Positions 47,582-56,390 of a stretch of DNA of 64,000 bases are shown here, in pieces. Within the stretch, counting starts at the first letter, position 1; each line of letters opens with the position of its first letter. This DNA is from Pelomonas aquatica. GTDB taxonomy: Bacteria > Pseudomonadota > Gammaproteobacteria > Burkholderiales > Burkholderiaceae_C. The notes below the pieces were generated by a model. The model did no database searches and was not told where the DNA came from. It worked only from the letters and a program-made list of their open reading frames with translations. The translations under genes and the position numbers were made by a program. The DNA lies in contig NZ_JAPPUW010000004.1 of assembly GCF_026712205.1 (NCBI RefSeq), positions 186,001 to 250,000 of the forward strand, written 5' to 3'.

Positions 47582-48379
47582 TTGACGCTCGGTTTGACGC
47601 TCACGCCTCTGCCCGCTTTCGACGACAACTACCTCTGGCTGCTGGATAACGGCCGCGAGGCCCTGGTCTTCGATCCCGGCGACGCCGCCCCGGTGGCCGC
47701 GGCGCTCGACGCCCGCGGCCTGACGCTCGCGGGCATTCTATTGACCCATCACCACGGCGATCACGTCGGCGGCGTGGATACACTGCGTCCGCGGCTGCGC
47801 GGCCCGGTCTATGCGCCAGTGACCGAGAAGATGCCCGAACCCGTGCAGCGGGTGCAGGGCGGCGACAGCATCGAGCTGCTGGGCCTGCGCTTCGCCGTGA
47901 TGGACGTGCCCGGCCATACCTCTGGCCACATCGCCTACTTCGCGGCCGACGCGGGCGAGCCAGGCCCACTGCTGTTCTGCGGCGACACCCTGTTCAGCGC
48001 CGGCTGCGGCCGGCTGTTCGAGGGCACGGCGGCTCAGATGCATGCCTCGCTGCAGTCGCTGGCCGCGCTGCCGCCGGACACGCGCGTCTGCTGCGCCCAC
48101 GAGTACACGCTGTCCAACCTGCGCTTCGCACGCGAGGTCGACCCGGACAACACCGACCTCGCCGCCTACGCGGCCTGGTGCGAAGGCGAGCGCGCCGCCG
48201 GTCGCCCGACGCTGCCCGGCCGCATCGGCACCGAACTGCGCATCAACCCTTTCCTGCGCTGCGCGCAAGCCGCGCTGCGCGACGCCGCCCGCCGCCACGC
48301 CCCCCTGAAACTCCCGGCCGAGCCCAGCCCGGTCGATGTCTTCGCCACGCTGCGCGAATGGAAGAACGGATTCCGATGA
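47582..48379 (+). CDS. gloB: Hydroxyacylglutathione hydrolase (glyoxalase II)
   Basis: A 265-residue metallo-beta-lactamase-fold enzyme that hydrolyses S-lactoylglutathione to lactate and glutathione. The binuclear metal motif is ILLTHHHGDHVGG (about 53-65), with DVPGHTSGHIAYF, LLFCGDTLFSAGCGRLFEGT and CAHEYTLSNLRFA completing the site. The C-terminal INPFLR is conserved. No ATG fits. The start is TTG 47582. A TATACT at 47544-47549 may be its -10 box. The mltD gene follows with a four-base overlap. Confidence 0.95.
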   Translation: MTLGLTLTPLPAFDDNYLWLLDNGREALVFDPGDAAPVAAALDARGLTLAGILLTHHHGDHVGGVDTLRPRLRGPVYAPVTEKMPEPVQRVQGGDSIELLGLRFAVMDVPGHTSGHIAYFAADAGEPGPLLFCGDTLFSAGCGRLFEGTAAQMHASLQSLAALPPDTRVCCAHEYTLSNLRFAREVDPDNTDLAAYAAWCEGERAAGRPTLPGRIGTELRINPFLRCAQAALRDAARRHAPLKLPAEPSPVDVFATLREWKNGFR

Positions 48380-49926
48380 CACTGCTCTCCCGCCTCACGC
48401 CACTGGCTTCCGCCCTGCTGCTCGCCGCCTGCGCCACAACCCGCCCACCCGCCGAGGCGACCGCCCCGGCCACCCCACCCTCCCCGCCTCCCCTTGCCGC
48501 CGAAGCCGGCCCCGCGCCGGCGCCACTGCCGGCCGCCACCGTGCCCAGCCGCGAGGCCGCGGCCACGCTGCTGGAGGACAACCTGCGCCCCGGCGAGAAG
48601 GTCGACCTCGACGCCCCCGACGCCAGCGCCGACCTCTGGGTGCGCGTGCGCCGGGGCTTCCAGCTGCAGGACCTGGACGACGACTGGGTGCGCAAGGCCG
48701 AGGCCTGGTACAGCGCGCGGCCCGACTACGTCGAGCGCATGACGACGCGCGGCAGCCGTTACCTCTTCCACATCCTCGAAGAAGTCGACAAGCGCGGCAT
48801 GCCGGCCGAGCTGGCCCTGCTGCCCTTCGTGGAGAGCGCCTTCGTCACGCATGCCGTGTCCAGCGCCAAGGCCACCGGCATGTGGCAGTTCATGCCCGCC
48901 ACCGGCCGCGACTTCGACCTCAAGCAGAACATCTTCCGCGACGACCGCCGCGACGTGCTCGCCTCCACGCGCGCCGCGCTCGACTACCTCGGCCGCCTCT
49001 ACAAGATGTTCGGCGACTGGCACCTCGCGCTGGCCGCCTACAACTGGGGCCCGGGCAATGTGCAGAAGGCCGTCGCGCGCAACCAGCGCCTGGGCCTGCC
49101 GACCGACTACGAGAGCCTGAAGATCCCCGACGAGACGCGCTACTACGTGCCCAAGCTGCAGGCCGTGAAGAACATCGTGCTGGCGCCCGAACGCTACGCG
49201 CTGACGCTGCCGCCGGTGGCCAACCACCCCTACTTCCTGACGGTCAGGATCGAGCGCGACGTCGACGTCGCCCTGGCCGCCCGGTTCGCCGGCATCCCGC
49301 TGGAGGATTTCCAGCAGTTCAACCCGCAGATGAACAAGCCGGTCATCCTCGCCGCCGCGACGCCGCAGGTGCTGCTGCCCTACGACCAGGCCAGCGCCTT
49401 CGCCGAGAACCTGGCCCGCCACACCGGCCCGATGGCGAGCTGGACCGCCTGGGTCGTGCCCAGGACCATGAGCCCGGCCGAGGCCGCCCGGCGCACCGGC
49501 ATGACCGAGGCCGTGCTGCGCGACGTCAACCGCATCCCGCCCAGGATGCTCGTCAAGGCCGGCTCCACGCTGCTGGTGCCGCGCGGCGAGCATGTCGTGG
49601 CCGACGTGTCCGGGCGCCTGGCCGACACGGCCGCGCTCAAGCTCGCGCCCGACGCACCGCCGCTGCACCGCATCAGCTTCAAGGCCGGCAAGGCCGACAC
49701 CGTGGCCAGCGTGGCCGCGCACTACAAGGTCAGGGCCGAGCAGGTGGCGCTGTGGAACAAGGTCGCCGACGGCGCCCGCTTCAAGCCGGGCCATGCCGTC
49801 GTCGTGTACACGGCCATGGCCGCCGCCCCCGCCACCAAGCCGCTGAAGCTGGCCAACGCCAGGCACCCATCCAAGGCCGCCAAGGGTGGGCGCGGCCGCA
49901 CCGTGGTGGCCGCGGCCACCCCCTGA
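48376..49926 (+). CDS. mltD: Membrane-bound lytic murein transglycosylase D
   Basis: A 516-residue lipoprotein (lipobox LLAACATT) in the periplasm that cleaves peptidoglycan glycans. After a Pro/Ala-rich linker (about 20-60) the lysozyme-like domain shows LALLPFVESAFVTHAVSSA with the catalytic Glu, TGMWQFMPATGRDFDL and ALAAYNWGPGNVQKAV. LysM-like modules follow (about 330-375, 390-425, and 440-480 with HYKVRAEQVALWNKVADGA). The start overlaps the gloB stop (ATGA), a common pairing in this group. Confidence 0.95.
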   Translation: MTLLSRLTPLASALLLAACATTRPPAEATAPATPPSPPPLAAEAGPAPAPLPAATVPSREAAATLLEDNLRPGEKVDLDAPDASADLWVRVRRGFQLQDLDDDWVRKAEAWYSARPDYVERMTTRGSRYLFHILEEVDKRGMPAELALLPFVESAFVTHAVSSAKATGMWQFMPATGRDFDLKQNIFRDDRRDVLASTRAALDYLGRLYKMFGDWHLALAAYNWGPGNVQKAVARNQRLGLPTDYESLKIPDETRYYVPKLQAVKNIVLAPERYALTLPPVANHPYFLTVRIERDVDVALAARFAGIPLEDFQQFNPQMNKPVILAAATPQVLLPYDQASAFAENLARHTGPMASWTAWVVPRTMSPAEAARRTGMTEAVLRDVNRIPPRMLVKAGSTLLVPRGEHVVADVSGRLADTAALKLAPDAPPLHRISFKAGKADTVASVAAHYKVRAEQVALWNKVADGARFKPGHAVVVYTAMAAAPATKPLKLANARHPSKAAKGGRGRTVVAAATP

Positions 49927-50056
49927 TTCGTCCTGTCCGGCCGGGACGGCCGGTGCCGGCGGGCAAGACGCCCGCCCGGGCGGCGCATTCGGTGGCGCGC
50001 GATCCGTAAACGAACGGTCGATCGGTTGCAGATCGGGCCGCATGTTGATAGATTGC

Positions 50057-50087
50057 CCCTGCAGTTCTCGCAGTAAGGACTGCAGGG
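50057..50087 (+). promoter_or_regulatory. Hairpin covering the ribosome site of the decayed gene
   Basis: A perfect 9-bp inverted repeat, CCCTGCAGT (50057-50065) with ACTGCAGGG (50079-50087), has a 13-base loop. The right arm includes the first part of the GGGAGA ribosome site for the frame starting at 50099, so the hairpin could hide it. It may be an operator instead. It belongs to the decayed gene that follows. Confidence 0.45.
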
Positions 50088-50098
50088 AGAACGTTAGC

Positions 50099-50410
50099 GT
50101 GGCCGACTTGTTCACTCTTCAAGGGCCTCTGCGGGACATCCGGAGCTACCCCGCCTGGACCCAGGATCTGGTGCAGGCCCGCGCGCCGTGGCGCGAGAGG
50201 GTCGCGCAGCACGGGTTCTTCAAGCGCATGCGCGACGCGAGGCCCGGCCGCCTTCGGATCGGCGCCTTGCTGGTGGGCGCGTGGCCGGTGGTCGAACGGC
50301 TCACGCAGTCCATGGCACGGAACCTGCTCAAGGTGCAATTCGGCCGCGTGCCATGCCGCAGAGCGCAGGCGCGCCTGATCGTCTCGGCGAGGCATCGGGG
50401 CGGGCGGTAG
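50099..50410 (+). pseudogene. Truncated TenA/PqqC-like (iron-containing redox enzyme) gene
   Basis: A 103-codon frame from GTG 50099, with GGGAGA before it, starts like a heme-oxygenase-fold TenA/PqqC-type protein: DIRSYPAWTQDLVQARAPWR, VAQHGFFKRMRDAR, LLVGAWPVVE and MARNLLKVQFGR. Full-length relatives are about 240-260 residues. Here similarity fades after residue 82, the following residues look out of frame, and the rest of the protein is absent before the kinase gene starts at 50444. The middle (PGRLRIGA) also looks altered. This is best read as a decaying gene. The rest of 49927-50098 and 50411-50443 holds no gene. Confidence 0.5.
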
Positions 50411-50443
50411 AGGCGCCGAGGAGCGAACCCAGGCCTGCGCAGC

Positions 50444-53134
50444 ATGCTCACACCCCCGCCCCCGTCCCGCCGATCCGCCATATGGCCCGTGGCGACCGTG
50501 CTGGGTAGCGTCATTGGTCTTCAGGTCATGCTGGCGGCCGTGAGCATCGAGGTGCTGTCGGCCGTGCGCGCCTATGTGACCGGCGAGAGCCTGTATTCCA
50601 AGGGGCAAAAGAATGCCCAGCTCCACCTGCTGCATTACGCCCGCTCCCGCAGCGACGAAGACTACCGGCTGTTCTCCCAGTCGCTGGCCGTGCCGCTGGG
50701 CGACCGCAAGGCGCGCGAAGCCCTGCAACTCGACCCGCCGGACGAGCAGGCCGCGCGCGAGGGCTTCCTGGCCGGAGCCAATCACCCCGACGACATCGAC
50801 GGCATGATCCGCCTGTTCCGCTGGTTCCACTCGGTGCCCTTCATGGCCCGCCCGATCGCCACCTGGACCGAGGGGGACCGGGTGATTGCCCAGATGCTGG
50901 CGCTGGTGGAAAGGGCGCGCGAACGCATCGAAGCCGGCCGCTCCGGCGGCCGGGAGGTGGAAGAAATGGCGACGCAGGCGCCATTGCTGAACCAGCGCCT
51001 GACGGAACTCGAACGACAGTTCACGGATCAGCTGGGCGCTGCCTCCCGGCAGACCAAGAGCCTGCTCCTCGCGCTCAACCTGGCGCTGGCCGCCGCGCTC
51101 GCGCTGACCAGCCTGCACATCGTGCGCCTGAGCCTGCGCACGCGGACGGCGGCGGCGGCCGAGGTGCGCCGCCGGCAGGAGTCCCTGCAACTGCTTCTGG
51201 ACTCGGCAGCCGAGGGGCTCTATGGCATCGACACCGAGGGACGCTGCACCTTCGTCAACCGCTCGGCACTGATGATGCTGGGCTATGAGCGCGAGTCGGA
51301 CCTGGTCGGCCAGCGCATCCACGAACTGATCCACCACACGCACGCCGACGGCCGGGTCTATCCGGCCGACGAATGCCGCATGTACCAGGCGATGCGCCAG
51401 GTCGATAGGGTGCATGTCGTCGACGAGGTGTTCTGGCGGCGCGACGGTACGTCGTTCCAGGTCGAATACTGGTCGCATCCCGTGATGCAGGACGGCCTCG
51501 TCAGCGGTGCGGTGGCCACCTTCTTCGACGTGACCGAACGACTGCGGACGCAGGCCGCCTTGCGCGAGAGCGAGCAGCGTCTGTCGCGCCTGATCGACAC
51601 GGTGGCCGACGGCGTCATCGCCGTGGATGGCAATGAACGCATCGTGCTGTTCAACCGGGCGGCGGAGCGGGCCTTCGAGACGACCGCCGAGCGGGCGCTC
51701 GGCCAGCCGATCGGAAGCTATTTCGCGAACGGCGACAGACCGAAGTTGCGCGCCCTGATGGCCGGATCCCCGGGCCAGGGAAACGGCATGCCAGCGCACA
51801 ACGGCCTGCATGAACTGGTGGGCAGGCGGGCCAGCGGCGAGAAGTTTCCGATGGAGGCCTCGCTGTCCCGGCTTTCGATGGGCCGCAGCGTGCTGACGAC
51901 GGTGGTGCTGCGCGACATCAGCGCGCATCTGGCGATGCGCGAGGAGCGCAAGGCCCGCGAGGCGCTGGAAGCCAGCAGCCGTGCGAAGACGGATTTCCTG
52001 TCCCGCATGAGCCATGAGTTGCGCACGCCGCTGAACGCGGTGCTGGGTTTCGCGCAGCTGCTCAGGATGACCAAGCAGCCTGCCTTGGCGCAGGCCCAGC
52101 TGGACCAGGTCCGGCACATCGAGCATGCGGGACATCATCTGCTGGCCCTGGTCAACGACGTGCTCGATCTGTCGCGGGTCGAGTCGGGCCGGCTGAACCT
52201 GTCGCTCGAAGCCGTCGCCCTGCAGGCCGTGGCGGACGAAGCGGCCTCGATGGTCGAAATGCTGGCGAAGAACGCCGGCGTGCGCATTCACCGGCCATTC
52301 GCCGAGAAGGCCGGCGTCGAGCGCGAGGCATGGGTCGTCGCGGACCGCGTGCGATTGCGCCAGGTGCTGGTCAACCTGCTGGGCAATGCCGTCAAGTACA
52401 ACCGTCGCGGCGGCAACGTCGCGCTCGACTTCGAATCGAACGGCAGCAGCATCGACTGCACGATCCGGGACGACGGGGGCGGGATGACGGCAGTGCAACT
52501 GGCGCACCTGTTCGAGCCCTTCAATCGCCTGGGCGCCGAGCGTACCGGCGTTGAAGGCACGGGCATCGGACTGGTGCTGTCACGGCATCTGGTGGAGCTG
52601 ATGCGCGGCCGCCTGGTCATCGAGAGCGCCGCCGGGCTCGGCACCGTGGCCACCGTGAGCCTGCAACGGGCCCAGGCTGCGGCGCCGCTCGCGCCGGCTC
52701 CGTTTGCGCCAAGCATGCATGCCCAGCTCGATGGCAAGGGCTTGAACGTGCTCTACGCGGAAGACAACGAGGTCAACGTGGAGCTGGTGCGCCAGGTCGT
52801 GTCCTTTCGCCCGGCGGTCAACCTGCGCGTGGCGCCCAACGGGGCGACGGCCTTCATCGAGGCCCGCAATGATCCCCCCGACCTGATGCTGGTCGACATG
52901 CACTTGGGCGACATGACCGGGCTGGAGCTCGCGCAGGCCTTGCAACGCCACCCGGCGACGGCGCGGGTGCGCCTGGTGGCGGTGTCGGCCGACGCCCTTC
53001 CGGAACAGATTCGCGCCGCCATGGATCAGGGCTTCGAGGGCTACCTGACCAAGCCCATCGACTTTCGCCAACTGCTCCAGGTGCTGGACGGCCAGATGCC
53101 TGTCGATGTCTCCGCAAATCGTGGCAGTTGCTGA
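50444..53134 (+). CDS. Hybrid sensor histidine kinase with two PAS domains
   Basis: An 896-residue membrane kinase. Two transmembrane helices (about 13-35 and 203-225) flank a periplasmic sensor region of about 165 residues. Two PAS domains follow (about 245-365 and 375-490), then HisKA with the phosphorylated His in DFLSRMSHELRTPLNAVLGF, an ATPase domain with N-box LLGNAVKYNRRGG and G-box GVEGTGIGLVLS, and a C-terminal receiver with VLYAEDNEVN, the phospho-acceptor Asp in LMLVDMHLGDMTG and GYLTKPID. No separate response regulator with an output domain is adjacent. The signal and target are unknown. Codon use is a little less GC-biased than its neighbours. Confidence 0.94.
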   Translation: MLTPPPPSRRSAIWPVATVLGSVIGLQVMLAAVSIEVLSAVRAYVTGESLYSKGQKNAQLHLLHYARSRSDEDYRLFSQSLAVPLGDRKAREALQLDPPDEQAAREGFLAGANHPDDIDGMIRLFRWFHSVPFMARPIATWTEGDRVIAQMLALVERARERIEAGRSGGREVEEMATQAPLLNQRLTELERQFTDQLGAASRQTKSLLLALNLALAAALALTSLHIVRLSLRTRTAAAAEVRRRQESLQLLLDSAAEGLYGIDTEGRCTFVNRSALMMLGYERESDLVGQRIHELIHHTHADGRVYPADECRMYQAMRQVDRVHVVDEVFWRRDGTSFQVEYWSHPVMQDGLVSGAVATFFDVTERLRTQAALRESEQRLSRLIDTVADGVIAVDGNERIVLFNRAAERAFETTAERALGQPIGSYFANGDRPKLRALMAGSPGQGNGMPAHNGLHELVGRRASGEKFPMEASLSRLSMGRSVLTTVVLRDISAHLAMREERKAREALEASSRAKTDFLSRMSHELRTPLNAVLGFAQLLRMTKQPALAQAQLDQVRHIEHAGHHLLALVNDVLDLSRVESGRLNLSLEAVALQAVADEAASMVEMLAKNAGVRIHRPFAEKAGVEREAWVVADRVRLRQVLVNLLGNAVKYNRRGGNVALDFESNGSSIDCTIRDDGGGMTAVQLAHLFEPFNRLGAERTGVEGTGIGLVLSRHLVELMRGRLVIESAAGLGTVATVSLQRAQAAAPLAPAPFAPSMHAQLDGKGLNVLYAEDNEVNVELVRQVVSFRPAVNLRVAPNGATAFIEARNDPPDLMLVDMHLGDMTGLELAQALQRHPATARVRLVAVSADALPEQIRAAMDQGFEGYLTKPIDFRQLLQVLDGQMPVDVSANRGSC

Positions 53135-53147
53135 GGCCCCGACGGGT

Positions 53148-53540
53148 TCAACCCACGAAGAACAGCGCGACGCAGGTCGCCATGCCGGCGGTCCACAGCA
53201 GCGAGCGCAGCCAGGCCCTGTCGGCCAGGTAGAGGCCGATGTAGGCCAGGCGCGCCGCGACGAAACCCAGCGCCAGCGCGTCCACCGTGGCCTGCGCGGC
53301 CTGGTGCTGGCCGGCGACGAACAGGCCCGCGATGAAGACCGGCAGCGCCTCCCAGCTGTTGGCCTGGGCCGCGTTGGCACGCGCCTGCCAGCCCTCCTGC
53401 CGGGCCAGCCAGTCGCGCGGCCGGCTGTTGTCGAAGCCGCCGTCGCGGCGGCGCTTGCCGAAGCCCCTGGACTTGGCGATGGCCGCGCAGCCGATGGGCA
53501 GCAGGCAGGCGGCGAGCAGGCAGAGCTGGGCGATGGTCAT
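53148..53540 (-). CDS. MAPEG-family membrane protein
   Basis: A 130-residue four-helix protein of the MAPEG group (glutathione- and eicosanoid-related membrane proteins). Visible: LLAACLLPIGCAAIAKSRGF, NAAQANSWEALPVFIAGLFV and LAYIGLYLADRAWLRSLLWT, which match the bacterial MAPEG pattern. The ATG at 53540 is the natural start. A longer frame runs into recR. Activity is unknown. It is convergent with the kinase gene. Confidence 0.87.
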   Translation of the reverse strand: MTIAQLCLLAACLLPIGCAAIAKSRGFGKRRRDGGFDNSRPRDWLARQEGWQARANAAQANSWEALPVFIAGLFVAGQHQAAQATVDALALGFVAARLAYIGLYLADRAWLRSLLWTAGMATCVALFFVG

Positions 53541-53547
53541 GGATGGC

Positions 53548-54135
53548 CTAGGTTGAGCGACGGTCAGACAAGGCATGGGCGATGGTGCCCAGGTCCACGT
53601 ATTCGAGTTCGCTGCCCACCGGCACGCCGCGCGCGAGCCGCGTGGACTTGATGCCGCGCACGCGCAGCGCCTCGGCCAGCACATGGGCCGTGGCCTCGCC
53701 CTCGGCCGTGAAGCTGGTGGCGAGGATGACCTCGTCCACGCCGTCCTCGGCCGCGCGCGCCAGCAGCTCGGCCGCGCCGATGCGCTGCGTGCCGACGCCG
53801 TCCAGCGGGCTCAGCCGGCCCAGCAGCACGAAGTAGTAGCCGCGGTAGGAGCCGGTGCGCTCCAGCGCGGCCTGGTCGGCCGGCGTCTCGACGACGCAGA
53901 GCAGCCGCCGGTCGCGCTCGGGGTCGGCGCAGACGGCGCAGATCGGCGTCTCGCTGAAGGTGTGGCAGCGCTCGCAGTGCCCGATGCACTCGCCCGCCGC
54001 GGTCAGCGCCTCGGCCAGGCGCGGCATGGCCAGCCGGTCGTGCTGCAGCAGGTGGTAGGCCATGCGCTGGGCCGACTTCTGGCCCACGCCGGGGAGGCGC
54101 TTGAGCGCCTCGATCAACGTCTCAAGCGCGGTCAC
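53548..54135 (-). CDS. recR: Recombination protein RecR
   Basis: A 195-residue protein of the RecFOR pathway, which loads RecA onto gapped DNA. The N-terminal helix-hairpin-helix ([20 protein letters not shown]), a four-cysteine zinc finger ([11 protein letters not shown], then PICAVC) and a Toprim domain ([20 protein letters not shown]) are present. It lies downstream of dnaX and ybaB, the classical dnaX-ybaB-recR order. Confidence 0.97.
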   Translation of the reverse strand: MTALETLIEALKRLPGVGQKSAQRMAYHLLQHDRLAMPRLAEALTAAGECIGHCERCHTFSETPICAVCADPERDRRLLCVVETPADQAALERTGSYRGYYFVLLGRLSPLDGVGTQRIGAAELLARAAEDGVDEVILATSFTAEGEATAHVLAEALRVRGIKSTRLARGVPVGSELEYVDLGTIAHALSDRRST

Positions 54136-54142
54136 GAAGTCT

Positions 54143-54469
54143 TCAGAACGGGAATTTCATGCCGGGGGGCAGCGGCATGCCGGCGGTCAGCTTGCCCATC
54201 TTCTCGGCGCTGGTCGCCTCGGCGCGGCGGGCGGCGTCGTTGAACGCAGCGGCGACGAGGTCTTCCAGCATGTCCTTGTCGTCGTCCAGCAGCGAGGGGT
54301 CGATGGTCACGCGGCGGACCTCGTTCTTGCAGGTCATGACCACCTTCACGAGGCCGGCGCCGCTCTGGCCCTCGACCTCGATGTGGGCGAGTTCTTCCTG
54401 CGCCTTCTTCAGGTTGTCCTGCATCGCCTGGGCCTGCTTCATCAGGCCGGCCAGTTGACCCTTCATCAT
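54143..54469 (-). CDS. ybaB: Nucleoid-associated protein YbaB/EbfC
   Basis: A 108-residue DNA-binding protein that forms a dimer shaped like tweezers. It has the start [20 protein letters not shown], the core [20 protein letters not shown] and the end [11 protein letters not shown], all typical of the family. It lies between dnaX and recR and is co-transcribed with both. Confidence 0.96.
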   Translation of the reverse strand: MMKGQLAGLMKQAQAMQDNLKKAQEELAHIEVEGQSGAGLVKVVMTCKNEVRRVTIDPSLLDDDKDMLEDLVAAAFNDAARRAEATSAEKMGKLTAGMPLPPGMKFPF

Positions 54470-54484
54470 GGTGTTGGTTCCTTG

Positions 54485-56347
54485 TCAGTGAGTGATCGGC
54501 GTTATGGATCCGGGCAGGATGCGCGCCGACGGGAATTGGGAAAGCAGCGTGCGCGTCATCGGGTGCGACGCGGCGAGGTCTTCGGCGGCGCGCTGCTGGG
54601 CCTCGGCACGCGCCACGCTGCGCAGCGCGATCGAGTCCTCGGCGACGCCGGCCTGGATGTCCAGCCGCGCATCGAGCGCCGCCGCGAGCTTGTCGACGAG
54701 GGCCGGCGCGCGCAGCGACTCGCGCTCGACGCGCAGCGTCCAGACCTCGCGGCCATCGACGCTCTGGCAGCCCAGGGCCTGGGCCTGGCGGGCCAGCTCA
54801 CCGGTCATGCCGACGAGGTTCAGGCCGGCGATGCGTTCGGCCCACTGTGCGCCTTCGGGCGTCTCGCGCAGCTCGACACGGCGCGGCGCCTCGGCTTCGC
54901 GCGGGGCCGGCACCGTAGGCGCGTCGTCGGCCTCCATCCACGGCGGCGGCGCGTCGTCGGGTGGCGGGCCGTCGCCCAAGGCCATGTCGTCTTGGTCCGC
55001 GGCCGACGGCTCGACGGGGCGCGGACGCAGCCGGTCGCTGAAGCTGGGCGCCGCGGGCTCGGCCAGCTTGGGCGGGGCGGCCACGGGCCGGGGTGCCGCG
55101 GCCGGCGCCGCCACGGGCGCGACGGCAACGGGCGATGCGACGACGGGTGCCGGCGGCGCCACCTTGGGCAGCGGCACCGCGACGACGGCCTTGGCCACCA
55201 CCGGCGGGCGCACCAGCGCCGCGGCCTTCACGGGCCGGGGCTGGGTGCCGGCGGGCCGAAAAGCCAGCATGCGCAGCAGCACCATCAGCAGGCCGGCGTA
55301 TTCGTCCGGCGCCAGATGCAGCTCGGCGCGGCCATGCAGGGCCATGCTGTACATCAGCTGCACCTCGTCGGCCGGCAGCAGCGCGGCGAGGCGGCGGATC
55401 TCGGCGGTCTCGTTGTCGCCGTCGTCCAGGGCCGTCGGCGCGGCCTGGGCCAGGGCCATCTGCTGCAGCAGCGTGGCCAGGTCTTCCAGCGTGCCGGCGG
55501 CCGACAGGCCCGCGCCGCGCAGCGCATCGGCCTGGGCCACGACGGCCTCGCCGCTGGCCGCCGCCAGCGCGTCGACGATGGCCACGACATGGCCGCGGTC
55601 CACGCTGCCCAGCATCTGGCGCACGCCGGCCTCGGTCAGCGAACCGGCGCCGAAGGCGATGGCCTGGTCGGTCAGCGACAGCGCATCGCGCATCGAGCCG
55701 CGCGCCGCGCGCGCCAGCAGCCGCAGCGCGCCAGGCTCGGCCGGCACGCTCTCGGCGCCCAGCACATTGCCCAGGTGGCTCTGCACGTCGGCCGCGGCCA
55801 TGGGGCGCAGGTTGAACTGCAGGCAGCGCGACAGCACGGTGACCGGCACCTTCTGCGGGTCGGTCGTGGCCAGCACGAACTTCAGGTAGTCAGGCGGCTC
55901 CTCCAGCGTCTTCAGCATTGCGTTGAAGGCGGTGTTGGAGAGCATGTGCACTTCGTCGATCATGTAGACCTTGAAGCGGCCGACGACGGGCTTGTAGACC
56001 GCCTGGTCCAGCAGCTGCGAGATCTCCTCGACGCCGCGGTTGGAGGCCGCGTCCAGCTCCACGTAGTCGACGAAACGGCCGGCATCGATGTCGCGGCAGG
56101 CCGCGCAGACGCCGCAGGGCTGCGCCGTGATGCCGCCCGTGCCGTCCGGCCCGGTGCAGTTCAGGCTCTTGGCGAGGATGCGCGACACCGTCGTCTTGCC
56201 GACGCCGCGCGTGCCGGTGAACAGATAGGCGTGGTGCAGCCGGCCCTGCGTCAGCGCATTGGCCAGCGCCTGCACGACGTGCTCCTGGCCGACGAGCTGC
56301 TCGAAACTCTGCGGACGGTATTTGCGGGCCAGGACCAGATAGCTCAT
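54485..56347 (-). CDS. dnaX: DNA polymerase III subunits gamma/tau
   Basis: A 620-residue clamp-loader ATPase. It starts MSYLVLARKYRPQSFEQLVG. The Walker A is LFTGTRGVGKTTVSRILAKS, a zinc-binding group of cysteines follows (CGVCAACRD with a preceding Cys), and sensor motifs DEVHMLSNTAFNAMLKTLEE and LATTDPQKVPVTVLSRCLQF are complete. The tau-specific C-terminal half is Pro/Ala-rich then folds near 500-620. No slippery A-run for programmed frameshifting was seen. The ATG at 56347 matches the conserved start. It faces the PurM-like gene with 43 bases between. Confidence 0.96.
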   Translation of the reverse strand: MSYLVLARKYRPQSFEQLVGQEHVVQALANALTQGRLHHAYLFTGTRGVGKTTVSRILAKSLNCTGPDGTGGITAQPCGVCAACRDIDAGRFVDYVELDAASNRGVEEISQLLDQAVYKPVVGRFKVYMIDEVHMLSNTAFNAMLKTLEEPPDYLKFVLATTDPQKVPVTVLSRCLQFNLRPMAAADVQSHLGNVLGAESVPAEPGALRLLARAARGSMRDALSLTDQAIAFGAGSLTEAGVRQMLGSVDRGHVVAIVDALAAASGEAVVAQADALRGAGLSAAGTLEDLATLLQQMALAQAAPTALDDGDNETAEIRRLAALLPADEVQLMYSMALHGRAELHLAPDEYAGLLMVLLRMLAFRPAGTQPRPVKAAALVRPPVVAKAVVAVPLPKVAPPAPVVASPVAVAPVAAPAAAPRPVAAPPKLAEPAAPSFSDRLRPRPVEPSAADQDDMALGDGPPPDDAPPPWMEADDAPTVPAPREAEAPRRVELRETPEGAQWAERIAGLNLVGMTGELARQAQALGCQSVDGREVWTLRVERESLRAPALVDKLAAALDARLDIQAGVAEDSIALRSVARAEAQQRAAEDLAASHPMTRTLLSQFPSARILPGSITPITH

Positions 56348-56390
56348 GGCGGGGATTCTAGGGTCGGGGTCACCGCGGATAATCCGCCCT

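Noticed and set aside
50009-50028. Motif like a TetR-family operator upstream of the decayed gene (AACGAACGGTCGATCGGTTG)
   Set aside because: The halves are not truly symmetric and no regulator gene is adjacent, so an operator call is not justified.
49781-52507. Minus-strand open frame of about 900 codons across mltD end, decayed gene and histidine kinase
   Set aside because: It crosses three plus-strand genes and has no recognisable domain. It is open only because of high GC content.
54485-56347. Programmed frameshift site in dnaX for gamma production
   Set aside because: No run of A residues like the E. coli slippery heptamer is present. Other signals could not be assessed by eye.
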